From contig NZ_CP160906.1 of the NCBI RefSeq assembly GCF_041080865.1, forward strand, positions 3,495,629-3,559,628: a DNA stretch of 64,000 nucleotides. The letters run 5' to 3'. This stretch comes from Psychromonas sp. MME1 (GTDB lineage: Bacteria > Pseudomonadota > Gammaproteobacteria > Enterobacterales > Psychromonadaceae). Under the pieces are notes generated by a model. That model did not search any database, had not been told where the DNA came from, and worked only from the letters and a program-made list of their open reading frames with translations. Both the position numbers and the translations under genes were made by a program. Positions 52,364-63,085 of this stretch are shown one piece after another (within the stretch, counting starts at the first letter, position 1; each line of letters opens with the position of its first letter).

Positions 52364-53224
52364 TTATATATTTACATGGCTAAATAGTTTTAAAGTATCT
52401 TCAATAAGCTCAATTTTTTCATTTTTGGCTAGATAATTTGCGTAAATATCACGCGAGTAAACTGGCGCATTGTTAACTAAATAGAGTTGCTTACTCGCCA
52501 AGTAGTGTTCGGTTAGCTGTCTTGGCAGGTAGGCACTTCCTCCAACCCCTAATAGGAAGTTAAGCGCGACTATAGGCTGATTTATGCAGTGCTTAGCTGC
52601 TGGTGCATCGTGGTAATCTCGCATATATTGCGAATTTATCGATTCACCATAATCGACTTTAACATAATTACTCAGCGTAAAGGGATGATTAACATTTTGT
52701 TGTTCGCTGGTAACTAAATGTAACGGTACCGTTGCTATTTTTTCCGTGATTAGTTCTTCAGCAAAAGTAGGTTCGAATAAAAAGGCAATATCAACGATAC
52801 GGTTTAAAATATTTTTGCGCAGCTCGACAGGGTTGTAGGTTGCTGTTAATAGGCTAATATCGTCTCTATTTTTATGAATTTTTTGCAACCACTCTTGTAG
52901 AACAATATCCCAAATTGACATCATGGAACCGATCGCTAACTGTTGTGAATTGTTGTCTGTGATGCTTATATCTTGTTTAGTTTTTTGCCACATCAAAATG
53001 ATTTCATTGGCATGTTTAATCAAGCGCTCACCCTCTGCTGTTAACTTTAGGTGATTTTGACTGCGATCAAATAACAAGACACCGAGTTCATCTTCAAGCA
53101 ACTTTATACGCGCACTTACGGCGGATTGAGTGATAAAAAGCGATTCAGATGCTAATCTAAAATGTAATGTTCTGCTCACTTCAAGGAACGTTTTTAGTAA
53201 TTCTATTTTCATCATTTTATTCAC
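52364..53224 (-). CDS. hdfR: LysR-type regulator, HdfR-like
   Basis: A 286-residue LysR regulator. The helix-turn-helix segment (LLKTFLEVSRTLHFRLASES, then FITQSAVSARIKLLEDELG) is closest to HdfR, which in E. coli represses flhDC under H-NS control. The effector domain has the usual length. It is divergent from rimK, about 140 bases away, so it could control that cassette; that link is inference. Confidence 0.8.
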   Translation of the reverse strand: MNKMMKIELLKTFLEVSRTLHFRLASESLFITQSAVSARIKLLEDELGVLLFDRSQNHLKLTAEGERLIKHANEIILMWQKTKQDISITDNNSQQLAIGSMMSIWDIVLQEWLQKIHKNRDDISLLTATYNPVELRKNILNRIVDIAFLFEPTFAEELITEKIATVPLHLVTSEQQNVNHPFTLSNYVKVDYGESINSQYMRDYHDAPAAKHCINQPIVALNFLLGVGGSAYLPRQLTEHYLASKQLYLVNNAPVYSRDIYANYLAKNEKIELIEDTLKLFSHVNI

Positions 53225-53362
53225 TTCATATAAGTTACATAAATGTTAAATGGATTGTAGCGAAATAGTTTTATTATATGGAGTTTTGTGAGTAGAATCC
53301 AAATCACATTCAATGTCCATATTATATCGTTATTCTTGGGCATATTTACTATTGAGATTATT

Positions 53363-54268
53363 ATGAAAATTGCTATTTTATCAAGGAATGCGAACTTATA
53401 TTCAACTAAGCGTTTAAAAGAAGCTGGCGAATTGCGTGGCCACGAAGTTGACGTCATAGATACTTTACATTGCTATATGGATATAACGAGTAGCCGTCCA
53501 ACCGTACGTTATTATGGTGAGGAATTGCCTAAGTATGACGCAATTATCCCACGTATTGGGGCCTCTGTCACTTTTTATGGTACTGCTGTAGCAAGGCAGT
53601 TTGAGATGATGGGAACCTTTAATGTTAATGAATCCGTTGCTATTAGCCGTTCTCGAGACAAATTACGTTCATTACAACTATTATCAAGAAAAGGCATTGG
53701 TCTACCAAGAACCGGATTTGCCTGTAAACCGGATAGCGTTAAAGATTTAATTAAAAATGTTGGTGGTGCGCCTGTCGTTATAAAGTTATTAGAAGGAACG
53801 CAGGGCATTGGTGTGGTACTGGCTGACACCGAGAAAGCCGCAGAAAGTATTATCGAAGCGTTTATGGGGCTTAAGGCTGATATCCTAGTACAGGAATTTG
53901 TAAAAGAAGCCGGTGGCGCTGATATTCGTTGTTTTGTGGTGGGCGGTAAAGTGGTTGCTGCAATGAAACGTCAGGGGGCCGAAGGTGAGTTTAGATCTAA
54001 CTTGCATCGTGGTGGTTCTGCAAAAGTAATTCGTTTGTCTAAAGCTGAAAGAGAAACGGCAGTTAATGCCGCCAAAGTGATGGGATTGAACGTGTGTGGT
54101 GTTGACCTATTGCAATCGGCAAGTGGTCCAATGGTAATGGAAGTTAACTCTTCACCGGGACTAGAAGGGATTGAAACGGCAACAAAAAAAGATGTCGCAA
54201 GCATGATTATTGAGTTTATTGAGAAAAATGCTGGAAATAGTTTAAATAAAACACGTGGAAAAGGATGA
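53363..54268 (+). CDS. rimK: RimK-type glutamate ligase (ATP-grasp)
   Basis: An ATP-grasp ligase that adds glutamates, classically to ribosomal protein S6. ATG 53363 is preferred because homologues start MKIAILSRN; an earlier in-frame start at 53288 lacks support. The 301 residues show [48 protein letters not shown] and the metal ligands near [23 protein letters not shown]. It heads a three-gene cassette with an aspartoacylase-like and a protease-like gene. Confidence 0.93.
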   Translation: MKIAILSRNANLYSTKRLKEAGELRGHEVDVIDTLHCYMDITSSRPTVRYYGEELPKYDAIIPRIGASVTFYGTAVARQFEMMGTFNVNESVAISRSRDKLRSLQLLSRKGIGLPRTGFACKPDSVKDLIKNVGGAPVVIKLLEGTQGIGVVLADTEKAAESIIEAFMGLKADILVQEFVKEAGGADIRCFVVGGKVVAAMKRQGAEGEFRSNLHRGGSAKVIRLSKAERETAVNAAKVMGLNVCGVDLLQSASGPMVMEVNSSPGLEGIETATKKDVASMIIEFIEKNAGNSLNKTRGKG

Positions 54269-54274
54269 TAAAAA

Positions 54275-55303
54275 ATGGCTAACGCATTACGTATTGGTGA
54301 ATTTGATATTTTACCTGGAGAAAATCGTAAAATAAAAATACCCGTTGCCAAACTATATACTGATGCGGAGGTCTCTTTGCCCGTTCATATTATCAGGGCA
54401 AAAAAAGCTGGACCTATTGTTTTTATAAGTGCAGCTATACATGGTGATGAGCTTAATGGTATTGAGATTATAAGGCGCTTATTGGGACAACCTAATTTTA
54501 AACTAATCAGAGGAACCATTATCGCCGTTTCGATGGTTAATGTTTACGGTGTGGTTAACCAGAGCCGTTATATGCCAGACAGAAGAGACCTTAACCGCTC
54601 TTTTCCTGGTTCTGCGAAGGGAACCTTGGCTGGGCGAGTAGCGCATATATTTTTAAATGAAATTGTGAAACATTGTGATTATGGCATTGATTTGCATACC
54701 GGAGCGATTCATCGCTCCAATCTACCGCAAATTAGAGCAAATTTATCTGATTCTGAAACCAAAGAGCTTGCTCTGGTGTTTGGTGTGCCTGTTATTTTAA
54801 ATTCAAACTTGGTTGATGGTTCTTTGCGAGAGGCCGCCGTTAAAATTGGTACTAAGGTTTTGTTATATGAAGCAGGAGAAGCCTTAAGATTTGATGAGTT
54901 TTCAATAAGAGCTGGAATAAAGGGAATTGAAAATGTTCTGCAGCATTTAAGTATGATGCGCAAACGATCAATAAAAAGGAAAAAGATAGAACCCTATATC
55001 GCCAATCATAGTAGTTGGTTAAGAGCTAATGCAAGTGGTATCGTTAATAATATAAGTAACCTAGGCGATCAAATCATGAAGGGAGATATTTTGGCTGAAA
55101 TTGGCAGTCCCTATGGTGATGTGTTCGGTGTTGTACAGGCGGTTCGCTCGGGTATTGTGATTGGTAAGCAAAATATTCCTTTAGTACAAGAGGGGGAAGC
55201 GATGTTTCATATTGCTTATTTTTCTGAAGATGATGAAAAAATTGCCGATGATATTGAAACCGTGCAAGAGATGTTAGTTCAAAAAGATGATATTAAACGT
55301 TAA
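54275..55303 (+). CDS. Succinylglutamate desuccinylase/aspartoacylase-family protein
   Basis: A 342-residue zinc carboxypeptidase-fold protein of the AstE/AspA family. Zinc ligands are visible in AAIHGDELNGIE and later DLHTGA (His-X-X-Glu plus His), with the substrate segment PDRRDLNRSFPG between them. The C-terminal part (about 235-325) resembles a biotinyl/barrel-sandwich extension. It lies 6 bases after rimK, before an aspartyl-protease-like gene. In this setting it may trim or process RimK-made glutamyl products; the real substrate is not known. Confidence 0.87.
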   Translation: MANALRIGEFDILPGENRKIKIPVAKLYTDAEVSLPVHIIRAKKAGPIVFISAAIHGDELNGIEIIRRLLGQPNFKLIRGTIIAVSMVNVYGVVNQSRYMPDRRDLNRSFPGSAKGTLAGRVAHIFLNEIVKHCDYGIDLHTGAIHRSNLPQIRANLSDSETKELALVFGVPVILNSNLVDGSLREAAVKIGTKVLLYEAGEALRFDEFSIRAGIKGIENVLQHLSMMRKRSIKRKKIEPYIANHSSWLRANASGIVNNISNLGDQIMKGDILAEIGSPYGDVFGVVQAVRSGIVIGKQNIPLVQEGEAMFHIAYFSEDDEKIADDIETVQEMLVQKDDIKR

Positions 55304-55329
55304 TTTTCTAAAGAGAGTTTAATACGATA

Positions 55330-55769
55330 ATGAAAAACAAGAAAATTGTTGGACGATTAGAGTCCATTGCCTTACCTGAATTAGAGATAGATGACTTACA
55401 AGTGCGGGTTGATACTGGGGCAAAGACCTCTTCTTTACATGTCGATAATATTGTTAAATATTTAGTTAAAGGGAAACCTTGGGTGAAATTTGATATTCAC
55501 CCCGATATTCATAATGTTAATCGATTACTTGCTTGTAAAGCACCAATCAGTGACATTAGAAAAATAAAATCCTCTAATGGTACCGCTGAACAGCGCTATG
55601 TTATTGAGACTCCAATTACATTGGGCTGTGATACATGGCCTATTGAAATTACTTTAACCGATGATCTGATATGAATTATCTAATGTTGCTCGGACGTGAA
55701 GCGCTTGGCAAAAATTATTTAGTTGACCCAGCAAAGGTTTTTTTACAATCTAATGATATAAAAGAGTAG
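55330..55769 (+). pseudogene. RimB-like ATP-dependent zinc protease family (pepsin/retropepsin-like), frameshifted
   Basis: The protein has the aspartyl-protease-like motif RVDTGAKTSSLH and the family segments KPWVKFDIHP and QRYVIETPITLG. The frame stops at 55674. The conserved C-terminus (MNYLMLLGREALGKNYLVDP) is in the neighbouring frame and ends at 55769. One missing G in CTGGATATG, near 55668, explains it; the restored protein has 146 residues. In Pseudomonas the RimB family modulates RimK activity. It is the third gene of the rimK cassette. Confidence 0.86.
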
Positions 55770-55774
55770 TTATC

Positions 55775-55838
55775 CCCATGATACTTCAGATGCAAGGTCT
55801 GCAAGAAAAAGCATCCTATGTTATTGAAGTCTCATGGG
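55775..55838. repeat. Short inverted-repeat element, copy 2
   Basis: CCCATGATACTTCA (55775-55788) is the near-perfect complement of TGAAGTCTCATGGG (55825-55838), 13 of 14 positions. The interior shares GTCTGCAAGAAAAA with the copy at 44698. It lies between convergent genes and could also act as a transcript-end hairpin. Confidence 0.7.
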
Positions 55839-55864
55839 TAACAGCGAAATAATGAAAATTGGTA

Positions 55865-56722
55865 TTAGATCTTATTTGCACATTTTTTCTCTGCAAACCA
55901 CATGGACATAAAATCGGCTGTTAATTGTTGTTCTATTTCTAGCGCGCGAACCGTTGGGCAGAATATGGTAAATATTACTTGTGTATCTCCAGTCTCTGAT
56001 GTAGCTATTTGGATGTGAGGCTCTGGGCCAGTTATATTAACATCCAATCGATTTTCAATGAGTTGATTATATCGAATGGCAACCTCTCTAAAATCGGCAC
56101 AATATTCATTCGCTTTTACGTAGAGGGCATTAAGAAACGTAAATGGGTTGACGCTTTGATCTCGGGTGATTGTAAAGTGGTGCATTGCATAACGTTTTAA
56201 AAAATTTAAATTTTTAATGGATGAAGTAATTAACTGGCTATTAGGCAAATAGAGCGTTTTGCCGGTAAATTCATAGGAATCTATATTTACTTCTAATAGT
56301 GTTAATTTGATCCAGTCTGTTGAGTGCACTTCACCATAATAGTTACCGACTTGAATCCAATCGCCAATGCGATAAGGGCGACTTGAGAGAATATACATAA
56401 AGCCGATAAAACATTGGATAAATTCCCGTGTTGCTAAAACAATAGCAACAATAAATGCGGCGATTGAAAATGCAAATTTTTGAATCTCTTCTGCCCAAAT
56501 GTTAAATACAACGATTAACAGTACAACGGTGACGATGTTGTTGATCATGTTTATTTTTATTTTTTTATTGCTCTTATTCTTATTTTCGACCAAACGAATC
56601 AATAGCATTTTTATGATCATAATTGCGCTAAAAAAAACCAGTGCAATAACAAATTTGTTATCTATAATCGCCGATAAAATGGATAAATAATGATCGCTAG
56701 TTGAGGTTACTTTTTCTAACAC
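55865..56722 (-). CDS. MscS-family small-conductance mechanosensitive channel
   Basis: A 285-residue MscS-superfamily channel. There are three N-terminal membrane segments (about 17-40, 63-80, 84-110); the third lacks the textbook Gly/Ala TM3 pattern of E. coli MscS. The beta-domain signature RPYRIGDWIQVGNYYGEVHSTDW follows, and the C-terminal alpha/beta domain ends with the protein. It probably protects against osmotic downshock. It converges on the rimK cassette. Confidence 0.86.
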   Translation of the reverse strand: MLEKVTSTSDHYLSILSAIIDNKFVIALVFFSAIMIIKMLLIRLVENKNKSNKKIKINMINNIVTVVLLIVVFNIWAEEIQKFAFSIAAFIVAIVLATREFIQCFIGFMYILSSRPYRIGDWIQVGNYYGEVHSTDWIKLTLLEVNIDSYEFTGKTLYLPNSQLITSSIKNLNFLKRYAMHHFTITRDQSVNPFTFLNALYVKANEYCADFREVAIRYNQLIENRLDVNITGPEPHIQIATSETGDTQVIFTIFCPTVRALEIEQQLTADFMSMWFAEKKCANKI

Positions 56723-56937
56723 GGTAAAACCTTATTGTTTTTTAGAGCTACTGATAGGCGTAAATAATAGAGGGAATTATACCTGACTTTTTATTTTTCT
56801 TATGATTATTACGACTCTTTTTTATCTGTTAGCTTATCACTGATTGTTTCGTATATCAGTGATAGCTGGCTATTTATTATTTTAATCAATAAGATAGATT
56901 AGATACTTATGCAGAATGGCATTATTAAGGTGAATTT

Positions 56938-57183
56938 ATGGCAAGGCAAGTGAGTTACGTATTTAAAGGTGCAAGTAAAACAATGCAATTTTCTTATCAC
57001 CGCTTTCATGATGTGTATGAAGCCGTTGCACAAGCAGAAGGCATTGACTTAACAAATTATTTTGAGATGAAAAAACAGCTGGAATTGAGTTGCAGAGGGC
57101 AAGGGATTATTAAAAATTTCCGTGATACAGAATTTGCACGGATGGGGTTCTCTGACATTAAAATTATTCGAGAGGAAAAGTAA
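56938..57183 (+). CDS. DUF2960-family small protein
   Basis: An 81-residue cytoplasmic protein that I place in DUF2960, a family of Vibrio, Shewanella and relatives: MARQVSYVFKGASKTMQFSYH, then DLTNYFEMKKQLE and NFRDTEFARMGF. An AAGG site precedes the ATG. Function is unknown. It is divergent from mscS and convergent with ovoA. Confidence 0.83.
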   Translation: MARQVSYVFKGASKTMQFSYHRFHDVYEAVAQAEGIDLTNYFEMKKQLELSCRGQGIIKNFRDTEFARMGFSDIKIIREEK

Positions 57184-57256
57184 CTTTTCCAACCTGGCAG
57201 TTAGGGTCATTGCTATGCCGATTGCCATTAGTTGCATTACTGTCCCATTCAACGGG

Positions 57257-59403
57257 CTAAGTTTTTGTGCATTTCTGCCAGATGGTCATTTGCGTAACGG
57301 TATGTTGAAATTTGCGTGCCGTTTCTCTAATGACAAAAGGAATATCGGCGCAGTGAATTAAATTGAAATGGCTATCTAAGGCTGCATGCAGCCCATCTAA
57401 GGTGGAATAATTTTCACCATTCACCTTCACGCCGCCTAGCCATTTATCTTTTGCCGTGTAATCCTCTAACCATGTATAGGGCGAGGTGATCACAAGGTAG
57501 CCATGTTCATTTAACCGCGCTTGAATTGTATCCAAAAAAAGTTTCGGTTCGGAAAGTCGATCAATTAAATTAGCGGCATAAATTAGGTCATAGCCGGTAT
57601 AGCTGGGTTTTAGGTTTGTTGCATCACCCTGCATAAAGCGAACTTTATCTGTTAATCCCTGATATCCCAGCTGCTTTAATGAGATGCTTTTATATTCAAC
57701 TAAATCTCCTTCTTTGGGGATGCAATAACGTTTTTCTCCTCGTTCACATAATTGATAGGCTTGCTGAATGAATCGTGCAGAGAAATCAATGCCATCAACA
57801 TGAGTAAAGGTTTTGGCTAATTCAAATGTCGCACGGCCTACCAACAGCCAATATCTAACGCCTTGTCACACTGTGTTAATCTTATTGCTTGTAAAGCCTG
57901 TTTGACGGCATTGATAGAATAATTTTCTACAGCGAAGTATGTCGCTCCATAATGAAATTCTAGGTATTGTGCAATTAGTTGGTCTGATTCATAAATATTA
58001 ACCTGTGTCGCATTATTTGAGTGATGATCCGATTGCACATAGCGAAACCCTGCATGTTGATAGAAGTGTCGACGAAAGGCGTAGCGGGATGAACGCAATG
58101 TTTCATTTCCCGTGGATATCCAAGAGCCTCCTTTGATGAGATTGTGTTTGCCATCAAAAGTAGGGGTAGAAAAATCATCATAAAGGGGGTCAATGGCAAA
58201 ACCACTGAAACCATCCATCGCAGTTTCTGTCCATTGCCAAACATTGCCGACAATATCGAAGAGACCATTGTGTTTAAATATATTAATCGGACAGGAGGAG
58301 GCATAATAGGCAAGCTGCGTATTGCCAGGAACATGTTCGCCATAGGGAGCATCATAGGGGATATTTTCTCTTAAAAGATACCACTCTGCTTCTGTCATTA
58401 ATCGGATAGAAGAATGGCATTTTTCTGCCTTCCAGTTACAAAATGCCTTTGCCTCAAGCTGATTTACTTCCACTGGCCAATTCAAAGGAAGGGGTATCTC
58501 TTCGCTAAGATTGCGCTGCATAATTTGTTGATTGCGTAAAAACCAAAAACGAGGCATTTGCGCCTTGGTATAGGCGAGCCAATTTTTTCCTTCTTGGGTC
58601 CAATATTGCGCTTTGTTGTAACCATCATCTTCGACAAAGGAGAGATACTCTTGATTGGAAACAAGGTATTTAGAGGCCTTAAAGTCGTCAACGGTAAATG
58701 TTTGCTGACCATATTCATTGTCCCAACCGTAACGGTCATCATCTTTGTTTTTGCCTAACGTAATTTTTTTTCCAGTAATGTTTATTAAGCAATTATCCGC
58801 GGCGCTGCCGGTATCAGGACAGGCTGACCAGTTTAATTGGCAAGTCACATCAGTAATGGGAAGTTGGCGAATGATAACCGATGAGGTTTCAAGGTGAATT
58901 CGTTCGTGTTCAATGGCCATTATAATCACCCAAGCGGCAGATGATTGTGCAATGGGTAAGGTTAATGGCATTGTATCAATAAATAGAGTAACACGCTGTT
59001 TAACTAGGGCTCGATAATGTCGTACCGCATCCACGCTTGGCCAGTTATAGTGCGTTTGATCAAGGTCATCCCATGACATTTCATCAACTCCGATGGCAAA
59101 CATCGATTCGAAATTTTCATTGATCCGTGCATCTATAAATTTACCCAGTTTTAATTTATTAATAAAAAAAGTCGCGGTATGACCAAAATAGAATATTAGA
59201 GGGTGTCGTAGTGGTTCTGCTCTTTTAAAATAAGCGTCATCATTATTGATGAGGCTAAATAATGATTCATATAACGCCCAAGTCGTCTCAAAGTATGATT
59301 TTATTGCAGCGCGTTTCTGTTCTTTATCTTTTCCCGTTAGCAGGACTGTTTCACCGTTGCTTATTTTTATCATATCCATCGATTTAGCAGCCTCTTTAGT
59401 CAA
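57257..59403 (-). pseudogene. ovoA: 5-histidylcysteine sulfoxide synthase OvoA (ovothiol synthesis), frameshifted
   Basis: OvoA joins histidine and cysteine with a non-heme iron centre; its C-terminal methyltransferase finishes ovothiol. Residues 1-180 are a DinB-like domain with iron ligands (YFGHTATFF, EHERIHLE), then an FGE-sulfatase domain (WPVEVNQLEAKAFCNW, NVWQWTETAMDGFSGF, LIKGGSWISTGNETL). The frame stops at 57838 after ALDIGC; the SAM methyltransferase motif resumes in the next frame (VGRATFELAKTF, then VDGIDFSARFIQQA) to 57257. One base missing near 57841-57847 explains it. Restored length is about 715 residues. Confidence 0.92.
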
Positions 59404-59541
59404 ACATTTTATTAATAATAGACACTATTCCTAGTTAATACGTAACCATGTGTCAGATAGATCTTTGTTGGGGAAAAATTCATTTTTCAGTTGATGCTGA
59501 GGAGCGTAATAGAATGAAGTAAAAAGAAATAATTTAATGAT

Positions 59542-59564
59542 GGCGAGGCCGTGATTGCCTCGCC
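59542..59564 (-). terminator. Terminator-like hairpin after leuA
   Basis: A perfect 8-bp GC-rich stem GGCGAGGC/GCCTCGCC with a 7-base loop lies just past the leuA stop. In the leuA direction it is followed by AT-rich sequence without a clean T run. Confidence 0.6.
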
Positions 59565-59577
59565 GTGAAAATGAAAT

Positions 59578-61325
<1,748 letters not shown>

Positions 61326-61359
61326 TCATTTCCTTGCGAGTTGCGACTAGGGGAGATGT

Positions 61360-61443
61360 TTAGGCTGATGAATTAGCGAGTTGGCGCACCTTGATAAGGT
61401 TGTTGCCACCCGTTTCTGGTAAGAAACATCGCTCGCTATCCAT
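61360..61443 (-). CDS. Possible 27-codon leader ORF overlapping the leuA leader RNA
   Basis: An ATG at 61443 opens 27 codons (MDSERCFLPETGGNNLIKVR onwards) ending at TAA 61360, upstream of leuA. A TATAGT box (61455-61450) would place the transcript start at or next to this ATG, so translation would have to be leaderless; no ribosome binding site is seen. It has three Leu codons, not the run expected of a classic leu attenuator peptide. It may be a chance ORF over conserved RNA. Confidence 0.25.
   Translation of the reverse strand: MDSERCFLPETGGNNLIKVRQLANSSA
61374..61438 (-). ncRNA. Candidate structured leader RNA (riboswitch-like) of leuA
   Basis: In the leuA mRNA sense: P1 is a perfect 7-bp helix (61438-61432 with 61380-61374); P2 is a perfect 6-bp hairpin GUUUCU-UACC-AGAAAC (61427-61412); P3 has UGGC/GCCA (61408-61405 with 61385-61382) and ACCUU-AUC-AAGGU (61400-61388). 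Together they form a three-way junction. The 3' strand of P1 sits in CAACUCGC (61383-61376), repeated exactly at 61343-61336 right beside the leuA AAGGA site, so the 5' strand could switch partners. The GGCAAC and AAGGUGC elements recall the core of SAM-I/SAM-IV riboswitches, but the full consensus is not met. Ligand unknown. Confidence 0.5.
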
Positions 61444-61570
61444 GTGTAAACTATAAAAGAAAAAATGTAGTGAGTGGTTGCAAATTAACTATTTATTTAT
61501 ATTATTTATGCAATAAATCACTACTTAATTTGATATTATTAGTGAATGTTAACTATCGGGTGAAAAAACC

Positions 61571-62047
61571 ATGCAGGAAGTCATTAAATTCGACCGTATT
61601 GATAAGAAAATTCTTACTCTCATGCAGAGTAATGCGCGTATTAGTAATTTGGAACTAGCCGATAGTGTCGGTTTGTCTGCGACACCTTGTTCTCGTCGAG
61701 TGAAAAGGTTGGAAGAGTCTGGAATAATTGATAAGCATGTAACGCTATTAAAACCCTCGGTACTTGGATTAAATCTAACCGTCATGATCGGCATTTCCAT
61801 GGATCGCCATACGCCCGATCGTTTTGATAAATTTGAACAGGCTATTGCAGGGTTACCCGAGGTACTAGAATGCTTGATTGTCGCAGGGCAGAGTGCCGAT
61901 TTTTTATTAAAGGTGGTGGTGCGTGATATGCAGCATTATGAAAAATTTCTATTAGGGCAGTTAACTAAGTTAGAGGGAGTGACAGGTGTCCATTCCAGTT
62001 TTGTTTTGCGAGAAGTTTTTAAAAAAACGGAATTGCCACTTGATTAG
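61571..62047 (+). CDS. Lrp/AsnC-family transcriptional regulator
   Basis: A 158-residue regulator with an N-terminal helix-turn-helix (FDRIDKKILTLMQSNARISN, then LADSVGLSATPCSRRVKRLEESG) and a C-terminal RAM effector domain (LECLIVAGQSADFLLKVVV). It is divergent from leuA, so it may respond to an amino acid and regulate leuA or a distant target. It differs enough from global Lrp that a local regulator is more likely. Confidence 0.9.
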   Translation: MQEVIKFDRIDKKILTLMQSNARISNLELADSVGLSATPCSRRVKRLEESGIIDKHVTLLKPSVLGLNLTVMIGISMDRHTPDRFDKFEQAIAGLPEVLECLIVAGQSADFLLKVVVRDMQHYEKFLLGQLTKLEGVTGVHSSFVLREVFKKTELPLD

Positions 62048-62182
62048 TAATCGTTAAAATATATCCAAATATATTGTGGATAAGCGTTTTCAAAGCACCT
62101 ATATTTTTTACGTCACATTGTAGTATGTTATCTATTGCTGCTATTGTATTGCTTAACTTAATAATACTTGAAGGTGCCTACT

Positions 62183-62515
62183 ATGAAACTGAGTTTTTCT
62201 CTTAAAATTATACTGCTAGTATTAGCAAGTAGTTTAAGCTCATTATCCTTTGCTGAAGTTGTTTGGATTGATGTACGCAGTCAACAAGAGCATGCTGCGA
62301 ACCATATTGATGGAGACATATTGATTGTGCACACCGATATTGTTGCACAGACTATGAAATTATTCCCAGATAGGAATACAGAAATTCACCTCTATTGTCG
62401 CAGTGGCCGTAGAGCCAAAGAAGCAATGCAGGCTCTTAATGCCGTGGGATATACTAAGGTCTCGAATGCTGGTGGAATAGATGAGACGCGCAAAGCGAGA
62501 GGGCTACCTCATTAA
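62183..62515 (+). CDS. pspE: Exported rhodanese-like protein (PspE type)
   Basis: A 110-residue periplasmic single-domain rhodanese. ATG 62183 follows AAGGTG and gives a clean signal peptide ending SFA; a TTG at 62168 is the alternative. The domain has VVWIDVRSQQEHAANHIDGD and the active-site loop LYCRSGRRAKEA with the sulfur-carrying Cys. PspE homologues have thiosulfate sulfurtransferase activity; its physiological role here is unknown. It converges on hpt. Confidence 0.87.
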   Translation: MKLSFSLKIILLVLASSLSSLSFAEVVWIDVRSQQEHAANHIDGDILIVHTDIVAQTMKLFPDRNTEIHLYCRSGRRAKEAMQALNAVGYTKVSNAGGIDETRKARGLPH

Positions 62516-62538
62516 TCTCTGTATTGGATGAATATTGG

Positions 62539-63063
62539 TCATTTTATTAATTTACTGACAAAAGGTAAATTTCTATATTTATCTTGCCAAGGTAATCCGT
62601 AACCGATCAACATGTCGTCATTTGCCATTTCATAGGCAAAATATTGTTTGTTTAAGATTTTAACGCGACCTGGTTTAACGAATAGTGTTGCAATTGAAAG
62701 TGATTTGGGTTGAAAATTATCAGTAAAGAATTTAGCCACTCTTTTCATCGTTCCTCCTGACTCGATGGCATCATCCACTAAAATAACATGCTGATCTTTA
62801 ATAGTGACATTCTCAAAGTAGATAATATCTGAGCTGTTATTACGATCACCGGGGGTATGTATACAGGAGATATAATCCATTTTCAGCTCAAACTGTAACT
62901 GTCTGACTAAATCTGCAGTGAATATTATGCCTCCGGGCACTATCGAAATAATAACGGCCGTTTGCCCTTTAAATTGACTATTAAGTTTTTCTGCAACGAT
63001 ATTAACGCCTTGCACTATTGTTTCTGTGCTGAGAACCATTTCACCGATATTTTTGCTGTCCAT
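62539..63063 (-). CDS. hpt: Hypoxanthine phosphoribosyltransferase family
   Basis: A 174-residue purine phosphoribosyltransferase. The PRPP-binding motif VILVDDAIESGGTM, an early loop IVPGGIIFTADLVRQL and DYISCIHTPG are visible. Such enzymes salvage hypoxanthine and guanine to IMP and GMP. It is somewhat diverged from E. coli Hpt, so substrate preference is uncertain. The efflux-permease gene lies 22 bases upstream on the same strand. Confidence 0.85.
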   Translation of the reverse strand: MDSKNIGEMVLSTETIVQGVNIVAEKLNSQFKGQTAVIISIVPGGIIFTADLVRQLQFELKMDYISCIHTPGDRNNSSDIIYFENVTIKDQHVILVDDAIESGGTMKRVAKFFTDNFQPKSLSIATLFVKPGRVKILNKQYFAYEMANDDMLIGYGLPWQDKYRNLPFVSKLIK

Positions 63064-63085
63064 ATTGAAAATTACCCTCGGAATC

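Noticed and set aside
61374-61438. Calling the leuA leader a SAM-I riboswitch or a T-box
   Set aside because: Only fragments of the SAM-I core are present and the T-box consensus (AGGGUGGNACCGCG) is absent; it is left as an unassigned structured RNA.
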